NCBI GenBank assembly: GCA_024233675.1
Contig: JACKPH010000002.1
Location: forward strand, 124,001-188,000
Direction: 5' to 3'
Origin: Thermotogae bacterium
GTDB lineage: Bacteria; Thermotogota; Thermotogae; Petrotogales; Petrotogaceae
DNA: 64,000 nucleotides
The notes beneath the pieces were generated by a model that saw only the letters and a list, made by a program, of their open reading frames with translations, was not told the DNA's origin and did no database searches. This document shows positions 45,201 to 52,320 of this stretch, one piece after another. Position 1 is the stretch's first letter. Each line of letters opens with the position of its first letter. The position numbers and the translations under genes were made by a program.

Positions 45201-45245
45201 TATTTCACAGAGGATACTTTTTCTGATTTTATAAAAAAATTATAA
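42210..45245 (+). CDS. Large STAND ATPase-TPR-BTAD transcriptional regulator
   Basis: This 1011-residue protein has MalT-like architecture. The N-terminal ATPase shows Walker A VKAPLGYGKTVFLS near residue 40, Walker B IYIFIDSFENIL, and a sensor segment HYIFATNKDFPVP. A middle region of about 400 residues consists of helical TPR-like repeats (for example GTSYINISDYKNGEKLLIKA). The C-terminus from about 769 is a winged-helix DNA-binding domain (FFGEFRIFFGKTEIS, LFKYLIFNKDRE, LSYEKARQNLYVALHDIRKE) followed by a BTAD helical domain. The DNA-binding part is thus SARP/BTAD-like. It may control the adjacent lipoprotein genes. No ligand is known. Confidence 0.82.
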   Translation: MDIMNFIYNVPYYDEDFIFRKNLINIFHKNLKKSVILVKAPLGYGKTVFLSQIFYEINYKKIWITCPEFCFDFSSLLNHIFFSLNSSFSDLIPFSLKSLNEKTAEIIDFLSSLKEDIYIFIDSFENILFDEYEKKYLLLLINFSGENVHYIFATNKDFPVPLLKHINKIKEIDKNEMKFTDSETKKFFNGTKIKNYDSAGGYPLMLNLIKMFPGNSKNYIEEYFSFIIKNFNSDEQNFIEIISLMNNISYDFLKKYFREPSSADFFIKKSEDLNIINHSDKGLYHTSELTKIFFSEKITSERKKSLYKKISEIFKNLGETKNEFYYLTLLNDPEEVALFFLNNSDFLVKDYPLVNSWFEKTEEQFFNNDYSLYYYKGLIKEKYFFFDEALKNYKIALKNINFSENNKITKNTIEIQILGIYWHKENYERVIKYYEKIIKKIPENDYISEISVFNIAGTSYINISDYKNGEKLLIKALELCEKNNVNDMKPWILNNLAYNIYYPEGNIEKTEETYIKALLTFRENGDIHGETKIYANLSDFYTETANYKKAYENLKKYRNISKSAKNTGNFLSINLLNAKLNLYTKNKISAGKNIETLDKNIKNMSEFIKLHYLVIKALYFAETENPEKSIYYISGFSEKNNFKLNEYKFYEFSLKEIYIFTKLKNYQKALELSSELKENSEKNNYLIILTECLFLKFICFKNLNMSIDNNEKNFFTSVVRKNNYYYISSKYTEYSEFFEQIMNNSITPGYREKKPQELFKNNKKIFPEIFFFGEFRIFFGKTEISEKTIKNKKSFDLFKYLIFNKDREIFQETITEIFWPDLSYEKARQNLYVALHDIRKEFKKVGLSEKYILSGNKKYSFNSDLPYYFDYEEFIFYFNRAEYFYKNKFIIKSKEYYLQAKNIYKKTNSNFVPLYDWESEKMNYSQDIFLKILLKLSETENDIHQKILFLEDYIKINRYSDYANKNYIKILYDTGNQRKSFDYFNLTNKIYNEELGTYFTEDTFSDFIKKL

Positions 45246-45284
45246 TTTATTTTATTATTTTATCTTATAACCAGAAGGCTATTC

Positions 45285-46513
45285 ATGAAAAAACTTAGTA
45301 TTTTTATCATCTTTATCGTTTCTCTTTTCATCTTTATCGGCTGTATACCCAAAAAAACTGATACTTCCGTAATCAGTCTTCATGCAACAAACGGTTATGA
45401 CAACACACTTCCTTCCTACATTGCTTACAGATCGGGAGAAACGGTGAATGGAAAGAACTGACTTCGGCCGATGGTAATTATAAAATATCTCCGGATTCAA
45501 CTGACGGTAATTACAGTGTTTATCTTGTTTGCGAATCCAATCTGAGAAATCAGGGAGACGAAATATACGTATACAATTTAAATATTGCTGACGGAAACGA
45601 TATAAAACTTCCTACAGCAATTTACGATTACGAAGATGAAACATTCGGAGCAACTTTAAATGTTAATCTTGAAAATTTTTTTGATACAGATAACACCAAT
45701 ATGAATTTCATATCTATATTAAAAAATCCGGGAACTACTATCTGGGGAAAATTAGTTTCGGAAAATTCTTCTTTAAGATTGCCGGCAAATAATAATTATG
45801 ATTTCTTATTATTAGAAAATCCTCCTTCACCTAAAGTTCTTATGGTAAAAGATTTTAATCTTTCTGATGAAGCAACTTTAAATGTTGATTTTTCTAATTT
45901 TTTAACAGCTGAAACTTTTGAAGCTACTTCTTCTGTATACAATAAATTTGATATATCACTCGTATTAAACGGCAAATGCAGCTTAGGAATTCCGACAATT
46001 TCTAATACTACCGTAAAACTTCCCGGTGCTTTTAGTTCTGACGAAGATTTTTATTTAGTAAACGCTTCAAAATATTTAGGTGAAGGAAAATCAATTGCTT
46101 TTACAAAAACTTTTTCAGCTAATAATTCTACAGCAAGCATGGATAAAGTTCCTTCAGAAATATGGGAAACACCTGTTGCAACAGATAATAAAATTATCTG
46201 GACACCTTATGATTCAGAAATAGATAATTTTAAAACAAAATTTTATTCATTTGGTGTACTTTACGGAAGTAACATCTATATTTTAATTAATTCCGATAAC
46301 TGGGTAAAAGCTAACGGAAAATATGAATGTACAATTCCTTCTTTTTCACGATTAGATGATTCTGTTCCTCATTTAATGAATTCTTCTGCTGTTTCAGGTC
46401 CTTCGGATAATCTGAACTATTATTTAAGTACCGTTTATTATCATAGTGAACCTGCCCGAGCTATTGATAAAAATTCTGAATATTCAATAATTCAGTTTGA
46501 AGAAAGATATTAA
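45285..46513 (+). pseudogene. Lipoprotein gene interrupted by a one-base frameshift
   Basis: ATG 45285 starts a lipoprotein signal peptide (MKKLSIFIIFIVSLFIFIGC) that reads to a TGA at 45459. The next frame is open through 45431 to the stop at 46513. Restoring one A in the run 45439-45441 joins them as IAYRSGENGEWKELTSADGN, which aligns with LAYMDGKTGNWKISEYKNGV in the following paralogue. The mended protein has 409 residues and no recognised domain; it is Asn-, Ser- and Tyr-rich and probably surface-exposed. Without repair, only 58 residues or an internal start at 45701 would be made. It lies 39 bases after the regulator gene. Confidence 0.72.
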
Positions 46514-46530
46514 AAAATAATTTTAATGAT

Positions 46531-46578
46531 CCGACCGCTGTTCAGATTAAAAATCTGATAAACAGCGGTCGGATTTTT
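46531..46578 (+). terminator. Intrinsic terminator between the lipoprotein paralogues
   Basis: CCGACCGCTGTT pairs with AACAGCGGTCGG, enclosing a smaller CAGATT/AATCTG hairpin, followed by ATTTTTATT. Confidence 0.9.
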
Positions 46579-46690
46579 ATTATAAAAATTAATATACAGT
46601 AAATTCTAAAGAACTTAACGAATATAACAATAATTTTTTTTAGTTTTTTTTTAGATAATAATTTTAAAATATATTACGGAGGTGAATTTT

Positions 46691-47872
46691 ATGAAAAAAT
46701 TTTTTACAGCCGTAAGTTGTATTCCTGAAAATTCAGCTTCACAAAATACAGTAACCGTAACTATTTATGAAAATAATGTAAAAAAATCGGATGGTTTTTT
46801 AGCTTATATGGATGGAAAAACAGGAAACTGGAAAATTTCCGAATACAAAAACGGTGTTTATTCTTTTGATCTGAATTCTCCTGACAGGAATTACAGTATA
46901 TATGCCGCAAATTCTTACGGAACATTTCATACAATAAAAATTATGAATTACAATATTTCAGACGGTAATTATATTTTAATAAATTTTGAAAACAATTTTT
47001 CTTATACTTCTGATTCTACAATAACTCTCAATCTTGATAATAATTTTATTAATACGGATACCTCTCTTTTTTACGGTTCTTTTCATGAATTTCCTGATTT
47101 TTCATCTGAAAATAATCTTAGTCATGAAACATGTGGACTTCACTCCGGAACACATGATTTTATAATTGTTTCAGGTCCTAAAAGCGGCGATCCGGAAAAA
47201 ATATGCATTGAAAGAAATAAAACCGTATTACCGGGAGCTTATCCGGAAACACTTTATTATTCCGACCTGAAAGACATAGATACTTATACAGCAACATCTC
47301 TGTTAAAAGATGTATATGTGTGGGGTGAACTTTTTGCCGGGAAATCAACACCTGTTTTTCCTTACTTTACTACACCTGATAAAAATCTCAGACTCCCTGA
47401 TAGTTTAAAATCAGATGATGATCTTTATTTAATAACTTTACAGAAATATAATGATATATCCCTTTCTTTTGAAATTTATAAAACATATCCGGAGTCTACC
47501 GAAATACAAAATACGCTCCCCTCTGCAGAATGGGAAAAGCCTATTTTATCAGATAATAAAACTTTTAGTTGGAAACCTTATGACAGCAAAATAGAAAATC
47601 ATAATTTAAAAAAATACGAAATAATTACTTCTGACAGTCTAAATTCAGAATGGTATATAACAGTTTCAAAAAACTGGCTCGGAGATTCTTCTCAATATTC
47701 ATACACATTACCTGATCTTTCATTATGGAATTCTTCGTGGAATCCTGATTTGGAAAAAAACAGCTATACTTTTTCTGCAGTTTCGGGAAATGAAAATAAT
47801 GTTATAAAATATGAAACTCCTTACTCCGGTCTTGAAATAAGTACAGCTTCTTACAATATAAATTTACATTAA
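46691..47872 (+). CDS. Paralogous surface protein with shortened lipoprotein leader
   Basis: This 393-residue protein is a paralogue of the preceding interrupted lipoprotein: both have the AY-x-x-G-x-x-G-x-WK region near the start, a W(E/G)-x-P...DNK...W-x-PYDS-x-I motif, and ...SAVSG near the end. The leader is only MKKFFTAVSCIP, where the neighbour has MKKLSIFIIFIVSLFIFIGCIP, so about eight residues of the hydrophobic core appear deleted. The lipobox-like AVSC remains, but export is doubtful. GTG 46682 lies in the Shine-Dalgarno; ATG 46691 is preferred. The function is unknown to me. Confidence 0.7.
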   Translation: MKKFFTAVSCIPENSASQNTVTVTIYENNVKKSDGFLAYMDGKTGNWKISEYKNGVYSFDLNSPDRNYSIYAANSYGTFHTIKIMNYNISDGNYILINFENNFSYTSDSTITLNLDNNFINTDTSLFYGSFHEFPDFSSENNLSHETCGLHSGTHDFIIVSGPKSGDPEKICIERNKTVLPGAYPETLYYSDLKDIDTYTATSLLKDVYVWGELFAGKSTPVFPYFTTPDKNLRLPDSLKSDDDLYLITLQKYNDISLSFEIYKTYPESTEIQNTLPSAEWEKPILSDNKTFSWKPYDSKIENHNLKKYEIITSDSLNSEWYITVSKNWLGDSSQYSYTLPDLSLWNSSWNPDLEKNSYTFSAVSGNENNVIKYETPYSGLEISTASYNINLH

Positions 47873-47906
47873 TTATATTAGCTTTGAAATTACTAACAGA
47901 GAGTGT

Positions 47907-47940
47907 AAAGCGGAAGATAAAATCTTCCGCCCTTTTATTT
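47907..47940. terminator. Intrinsic terminator between convergent genes
   Basis: GCGGAAGAT pairs with ATCTTCCGC. CCTTTTATTT follows on the plus strand; the minus-strand T run is short. Confidence 0.75.
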
Positions 47941-48402
47941 TATACCGTTTATTATTTCTCTCATACTTATCATTTCTATAAGACTCATAGCTGCATCAAA
48001 TCCTTTGTTACCTGATTTTGCACCCGCACGGTTTATTGCCTGTTCAAGACTTTCAACTGTTATTATTCCCATAACAATCGGTATATCCGATTTCATACTG
48101 AGATTAGCAATTCCTTTTGTAGATTCATTTGCAACAACATCAAAATGATAAGTTTCACCTCTTATTACAGCTCCGAGTGTAATTATTCCCGAATATATAT
48201 TTTTTTCTGTCAGTTTTTTTGCTGTATATGGTATTTCAAGAGCTCCGGGAACATAAAAAACATCTATATTTTTTATATTATGCCTGGTAAGACAGTCTTC
48301 GGCACCGGCAAGCATATCTTCAGTAATTACTGAATTAAATCTTGAAATAACTATTGCAACTCTTATATTTTCCTGAATATAAATTCCGTTATATTTTTTC
48401 AT
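47935..48402 (-). CDS. ribH: 6,7-dimethyl-8-ribityllumazine synthase
   Basis: RibH condenses the ribityl pyrimidine with 3,4-dihydroxy-2-butanone 4-phosphate. The 155-residue protein shows SRFNSVITEDMLAGA, VPGALEIPYTAK and GAVIRGETYHFDVVANE, with the catalytic His in YHFD, then GIITVESLEQAINRAG. It is the last gene of the riboflavin operon, 9 bases after ribBA. Confidence 0.97.
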   Translation of the reverse strand: MKKYNGIYIQENIRVAIVISRFNSVITEDMLAGAEDCLTRHNIKNIDVFYVPGALEIPYTAKKLTEKNIYSGIITLGAVIRGETYHFDVVANESTKGIANLSMKSDIPIVMGIITVESLEQAINRAGAKSGNKGFDAAMSLIEMISMREIINGIK

Positions 48403-48411
48403 TTTCTCCTC

Positions 48412-49575
48412 CTAAAGTATATGATTAAATCTTTCTTTTTTTGTTTTTAAATAGAATCTGTTAAAATCATTCTCTTCCCCGTAAATTCTTTCTGTCCTTA
48501 AAACATTTATTCCGTATTTTTCAAGAGATTTCTTCTTTTCAGGATTATTTGTAAGCAATATTATATTTTCAGCAGCCATAGCTTTAAGCATTTGTGCAGC
48601 TATATCATAATCTCTTTCATCCGGATATCTTCCTATCTTTTCATTTGCCTCATATGTATCGTAACCTCTGTCCTGAAGCTCATATGTTCTTATTTTATCC
48701 GTTATGCCTATATTTCGTCCTTCCTGCCTTAAATAAATAATTATTCCGTTATTTTTTTCATTTATATATTTCATTGAATTTTTAAGCTGATTTCCGCAGT
48801 CACATTTAAGCGATGATAAGACATCTCCGGTAACACACTCCGAATGAACTCTTACATATACTTCTCCGTCAGTGTTACCTTTATATATAAGAAAATCTTC
48901 TTTACCGTCATAAAGTCCTTCAAATCCTACTATTTTAAAATTTCCGTATTCAGTAGGCAGAAAAGCTTCACTGACTTTTTTTACTATATTTTTTTTGGAT
49001 ATCATTTCTTCAAATATTTCTTCAACACTTACAGTTAAAATTTTAAATTTTTCTGATAATTCCCTTATATAATCAAAATTATGCGAGTTTCCTTTTTCAT
49101 CAAGAATTTCAACAATAACTGAAAATCTTGAAAATCCGCATAATTCACAAAGTTCTACAGAAGCCTCTGTATGACCGCGTCTGTTTTCAAGTCCTTTTCC
49201 TCCTAAAAGACTAACATGCCCGGGATATATAAATTCAGAGATTTTAGGTTTTTCAGATAATTTTTTTACTGTTTGGGCACGTTCATACGCAGAAATACCA
49301 GTATCAGATTTTTTATAATCAACCGGTATGAAAAAGTTCGTATAATGTTTATCATATCCGTTAACAGGCAACTTAAAAAATCCGTTTTCAGTAAGTATAT
49401 TTTCATCAGTGCATGTGCAGAGAAGTCCTCTGCCGTGAGTAATAAACATATTAATTATTTTTTCATCGGCAATTTCCGAAGGAAATACCATATCCCCTTC
49501 AGACTCTCTGTTTCTGTCAGTAATAATAACAGGTTTACCTTTTAGAAATTCATCTCTTATTTTTGATATATTCAT
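48412..49575 (-). CDS. ribBA: 3,4-dihydroxy-2-butanone 4-phosphate synthase / GTP cyclohydrolase II
   Basis: This bifunctional enzyme supplies both starting branches of riboflavin synthesis. The N-terminal DHBP synthase has RNRESEGDMVFPSEIA, THGRGLLC and GHTEASVELC. The C-terminal GTP cyclohydrolase II has VRVHSECVTGDVLSSLKCDC with three zinc cysteines, YLRQEGRNIGITDK and YDTYEANEKIG. A longer frame reaches 49608, but ATG 49575 has AAAGGAGA at good spacing and gives 387 residues. Its start overlaps the end of ribE by 26 bases. Confidence 0.96.
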   Translation of the reverse strand: MNISKIRDEFLKGKPVIITDRNRESEGDMVFPSEIADEKIINMFITHGRGLLCTCTDENILTENGFFKLPVNGYDKHYTNFFIPVDYKKSDTGISAYERAQTVKKLSEKPKISEFIYPGHVSLLGGKGLENRRGHTEASVELCELCGFSRFSVIVEILDEKGNSHNFDYIRELSEKFKILTVSVEEIFEEMISKKNIVKKVSEAFLPTEYGNFKIVGFEGLYDGKEDFLIYKGNTDGEVYVRVHSECVTGDVLSSLKCDCGNQLKNSMKYINEKNNGIIIYLRQEGRNIGITDKIRTYELQDRGYDTYEANEKIGRYPDERDYDIAAQMLKAMAAENIILLTNNPEKKKSLEKYGINVLRTERIYGEENDFNRFYLKTKKERFNHIL

Positions 49576-50119
49576 AATATCTCCTTTGGAATTTAAGAAG
49601 GTAATCATATTCTATATTCACATAATCACCATATCTTAAAAATTTAATATTTGTATTTTCAAAAGTATGAGGAATGACCTGTACCGAAAAAGTATCAAGA
49701 GAAAAATCCTCTACCGTAAGACTTATTCCGTTAATAGCAATTGAACATCTTTTAAAAATATAATAAGCTTCTTTCGGCATTTTAAATTTCATTCTGTAAC
49801 TGTTTTTTTCTTTTGTTTTTTCAAGAAAAACCGTCATTTCGTCAACATGCCCGTAAACATAATGTCCCCCGAGTTTATCACCAGCTGAAAGCGCTCTTTC
49901 GGCATTTACTGTTTTTGATTTATAAATATTCGTAAGTTTTTCTGTTGCATACCCTGCTGAAAATATAAGAAATTCTTCTTTTTTTTCTTCAACTGTAAGG
50001 CATACACCGTTTAAAGCTATACTTTCACCTATATCAATATTCCCGAATTTGTTTTTTAAAATTATTTTTTCTCCGGAGAATTTTATTTCATCATAATAGT
50101 TAATTATTCCGGTAAACAT
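49550..50119 (-). CDS. ribE: Riboflavin synthase alpha chain
   Basis: RibE dismutates two lumazine molecules into riboflavin. The start MFTGIINYYDEI is the family hallmark. The two internal repeats are seen as GESIALNGVCLTVEEK and RCSIAINGISLTVEDF, with LGGHYVYGHVDEM between. It has 189 residues. TTG 50137 lies ahead of GGGAGG and is not the start. It overlaps ribD by 16 bases. Confidence 0.96.
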   Translation of the reverse strand: MFTGIINYYDEIKFSGEKIILKNKFGNIDIGESIALNGVCLTVEEKKEEFLIFSAGYATEKLTNIYKSKTVNAERALSAGDKLGGHYVYGHVDEMTVFLEKTKEKNSYRMKFKMPKEAYYIFKRCSIAINGISLTVEDFSLDTFSVQVIPHTFENTNIKFLRYGDYVNIEYDYLLKFQRRYYEYIKNKR

Positions 50120-51150
50120 TTTTCTGCCTCCCAGCAAACATTATCATCAAAAACATTTATTTCTTTTATATCAAATATTCTGTTATCAGCAAATTCAAAA
50201 GCTTTTTTACCTGAAGAAAAAATTTTAGGTGCTGTAAAAATCATAAAATAATCCGTACAATCGAAAAAAGATTCATAAATACCTGCACCTCCTTCTATAA
50301 AAACCGAATCAATATTTCTGAGACTGATTTCTTTTATAATATTTTCAGATGTAAAATCTTCAGTAATTATAAAATCTGTATTTTCCGAATCAAAAACTTT
50401 TACAGGGGTTATTAATATATTTTTACCGTTTTCATTAAAAATTTTATATTTATTGTTTTTTATAAGATTATCTTTATCAAGAATTATTCTTATGGGTGAT
50501 TTAACTGTTTTACCTGAAAATCTTACATTTAATTCCGGGTTATCCTTTATTACTGTTCTGCTTCCTGCCATTACGGACATATGTTTATAACGGTTAATGT
50601 GAACATAATTTCTTGACCTCTCATTAGAAATCCATTTTGAATTTTCTTTTCTGTCAGCTATAAATCCGTCAAGAGTAATAGCTGTTTTAAGTGTAATATA
50701 AGGTTTTTTTAATTTCATATTTTTAATAAAAAATTTGTTCTGGATTTTTATTTCATCTTCATAAAAACCATATTCTGTATTAATACCGGAATCTATTATT
50801 TTTTTTATTCCTCTGCCGTTAACAGCAGGATTAGGATCTTTAATTCCTATATAAACATTTTTAAAACCTTTTTTTATTATCATATCAGCACATGGCGGTG
50901 TTTTTCCGAAATGTGAACATGGCTCGAGAGTTACGTAAATATCTTTTCCTTTTACGCTTATTCCTCTTTTTTCCGCTTCTTCTACAGCATTAACCTCAGC
51001 ATGTTTATCTCCGTAAACCTTATGATAACCTTCGGAAATTATTTTACTCCCGTCAGTTATTACAGCCCCTACAAGAGGATTCGGATTAACTTTTCCTGTG
51101 CCTTTAAAAGCTATTTTTAAAGCTCTTTTCATAAATTTTTCATTATACAT
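50104..51150 (-). CDS. ribD: Riboflavin-specific deaminase/reductase
   Basis: RibD carries out deamination and side-chain reduction of the pyrimidine intermediate. The N-terminal deaminase has NPNPLVGAVI, GDKHAEVNAVEEA (Zn His and catalytic Glu) and VTLEPCSHFGKTPPCADMI (two Zn cysteines). The reductase domain has PYITLKTAITLDGFIAD, KWISNERSR, DNPELNVR and FIEGGAGIYESFF. It has 348 residues and is the first gene of the operon behind the FMN riboswitch. Confidence 0.97.
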   Translation of the reverse strand: MYNEKFMKRALKIAFKGTGKVNPNPLVGAVITDGSKIISEGYHKVYGDKHAEVNAVEEAEKRGISVKGKDIYVTLEPCSHFGKTPPCADMIIKKGFKNVYIGIKDPNPAVNGRGIKKIIDSGINTEYGFYEDEIKIQNKFFIKNMKLKKPYITLKTAITLDGFIADRKENSKWISNERSRNYVHINRYKHMSVMAGSRTVIKDNPELNVRFSGKTVKSPIRIILDKDNLIKNNKYKIFNENGKNILITPVKVFDSENTDFIITEDFTSENIIKEISLRNIDSVFIEGGAGIYESFFDCTDYFMIFTAPKIFSSGKKAFEFADNRIFDIKEINVFDDNVCWEAEKCLPE

Positions 51151-51163
51151 TTCTGCCTCCCGA

Positions 51164-51199
51164 ACAAAAAACCCCCGAAGTTTAACACTTCGGGGGTTA
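51164..51199 (-). terminator. FMN-riboswitch terminator in the rib leader
   Basis: On the minus strand AACCCCCGAAGTGT pairs with ACTTCGGGGGTT around a short loop and is followed by TTTTGTT. It lies between the aptamer and the ribD start, so it is the likely expression platform. Confidence 0.9.
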
Positions 51200-51221
51200 T
51201 ATAAAAAAATATATATTACAC

Positions 51222-51341
51222 ATTACGTTCTTCTTTCATCCGGACTATACCGTCGGCTCTGGAATCACACCAGATCATGCCATATAATGGCTCGTGGGCT
51301 ATACCACCGGTCAGGAATTACACCCTGCCCCGAAGAACAAC
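51222..51341 (-). ncRNA. FMN riboswitch (RFN element)
   Basis: The minus strand carries the conserved RFN segments in order: TTCTTCGGGGCAGGGTG, TTCCTGACCGGTGGTATAG, CCCACGAGCC, ATGATCTGGTGTGATTCC, GAGCCGACGGTATAGTCC and GGATGAAAGAAGAA. FMN binding is known to terminate transcription or block translation of rib genes. A terminator follows and ribD begins about 70 bases downstream. Confidence 0.97.
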
Positions 51342-51353
51342 TATTAACTTTTG

Positions 51354-51382
51354 ATTTTATTATTACACTTTTTTATTGTGAA
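51354..51382 (-). promoter_or_regulatory. Promoter of the riboflavin operon
   Basis: On the minus strand TTCACA (51377-51382), a 17-base spacer and TAAAAT (51354-51359) lie just upstream of the riboswitch aptamer, directly after the GGDEF gene. Confidence 0.65.
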
Positions 51383-51390
51383 TTCTTTAA

Positions 51391-52305
51391 TTAAATATTA
51401 ATTTTTTCCACTCTGTTTCTTCCGTTATTTTTTGCAAAATATAATGCTTTATCAGCGCTCTCAATAAGAATACTGTAATCAGCATCATTTATTTCAGGAA
51501 TTTTTGACGCAACTCCGAGTGATATAGTAACAAAATCCGATATTTCAGAATCTCTGTGTTCTATTCTGAGATCTTCGACATTTTTTCTTATTTTACCGGC
51601 AATATCCTCTGCATTTTCAAGTCTCGTATCAGGTAAAAGAATAACAAACTCTTCCCCGCCGTATCTTGCACAAAAATCACCGGCTCTTTTAACACCTGTT
51701 GTAAGAACCTTACTTATTTTTTTTAAACAGTTATCTCCTTCAATATGACCGTATGTATCATTATATTTTTTAAAATAATCTATATCTATCATTATGAGTG
51801 ATATTTCACTGCTGTTTCTTATAGCCCTTCTCCATTCCCGCTCTATTGTCTGATCAAAAAGTCTTCTGTTATAAATCCCTGTAAGTCCGTCTATATAAGA
51901 CATTTGTCTTAACAAATCCTTACTTCTTTTAAGTTCTACATGATTTTTTATTCTTAGTTTTAAAACATTAGGATTAAAAGGTTTTATTATATAATCTATA
52001 GCTCCGGCTTTTAAACCTTTTTCCTCGAACTCCGTTTCATCTTTTGCTGTTATAAAAACTATAGGTATATCTTTTGTTTCAGGATAATTTTTAAGATTTC
52101 TGCAAACATCATATCCGTCCATACCGGGCATCATTATATCTATGAGTATAATATCCGGAAGTTCTTTTAACGCAACTTCTATTCCTTTATAACCGTCTTT
52201 GGCAAAAAAAGTTTTATATTCTTCCTTAAGAATCTTGTTAATTATATTTATGTCTATGGGAGAATCATCTATGATAAGTATTTTAGAAACTTTTTCACTA
52301 TTCAT
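51391..52305 (-). CDS. Response regulator-diguanylate cyclase (REC-GGDEF)
   Basis: This 304-residue cytoplasmic protein makes c-di-GMP when phosphorylated. The receiver (9-125) has KILIIDDSPID, LIDIMMPGMDGYDV with the phospho-acceptor Asp, VFITAKDE and IIKPFNP. The GGDEF domain (140-302) has SYIDGLTGIYNRR, MIDIDYFKKYNDTYGH and the active-site ARYGGEEFVILL. The RAGD motif five residues before GGEEF is an intact product-inhibition I-site. The gene lies 15 bases after the hybrid kinase gene, which is its likely phosphate source. Confidence 0.95.
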   Translation of the reverse strand: MNSEKVSKILIIDDSPIDINIINKILKEEYKTFFAKDGYKGIEVALKELPDIILIDIMMPGMDGYDVCRNLKNYPETKDIPIVFITAKDETEFEEKGLKAGAIDYIIKPFNPNVLKLRIKNHVELKRSKDLLRQMSYIDGLTGIYNRRLFDQTIEREWRRAIRNSSEISLIMIDIDYFKKYNDTYGHIEGDNCLKKISKVLTTGVKRAGDFCARYGGEEFVILLPDTRLENAEDIAGKIRKNVEDLRIEHRDSEISDFVTISLGVASKIPEINDADYSILIESADKALYFAKNNGRNRVEKINI

Positions 52306-52320
52306 GTTTCACCTCTTTCT

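Noticed and set aside
48844..49545. Plus-strand ORFs opposite ribBA and many similar ones opposite addAB, the hybrid kinase and the Nudix gene.
   Set aside because: They lie wholly inside well-supported genes on the other strand, have Phe/Ile/Ser-rich low-complexity translations and lack ribosome-binding sites.
51098..51394. 98-residue plus-strand ORF across the rib leader.
   Set aside because: It lies opposite the FMN riboswitch and terminator, whose structure accounts for the open frame.
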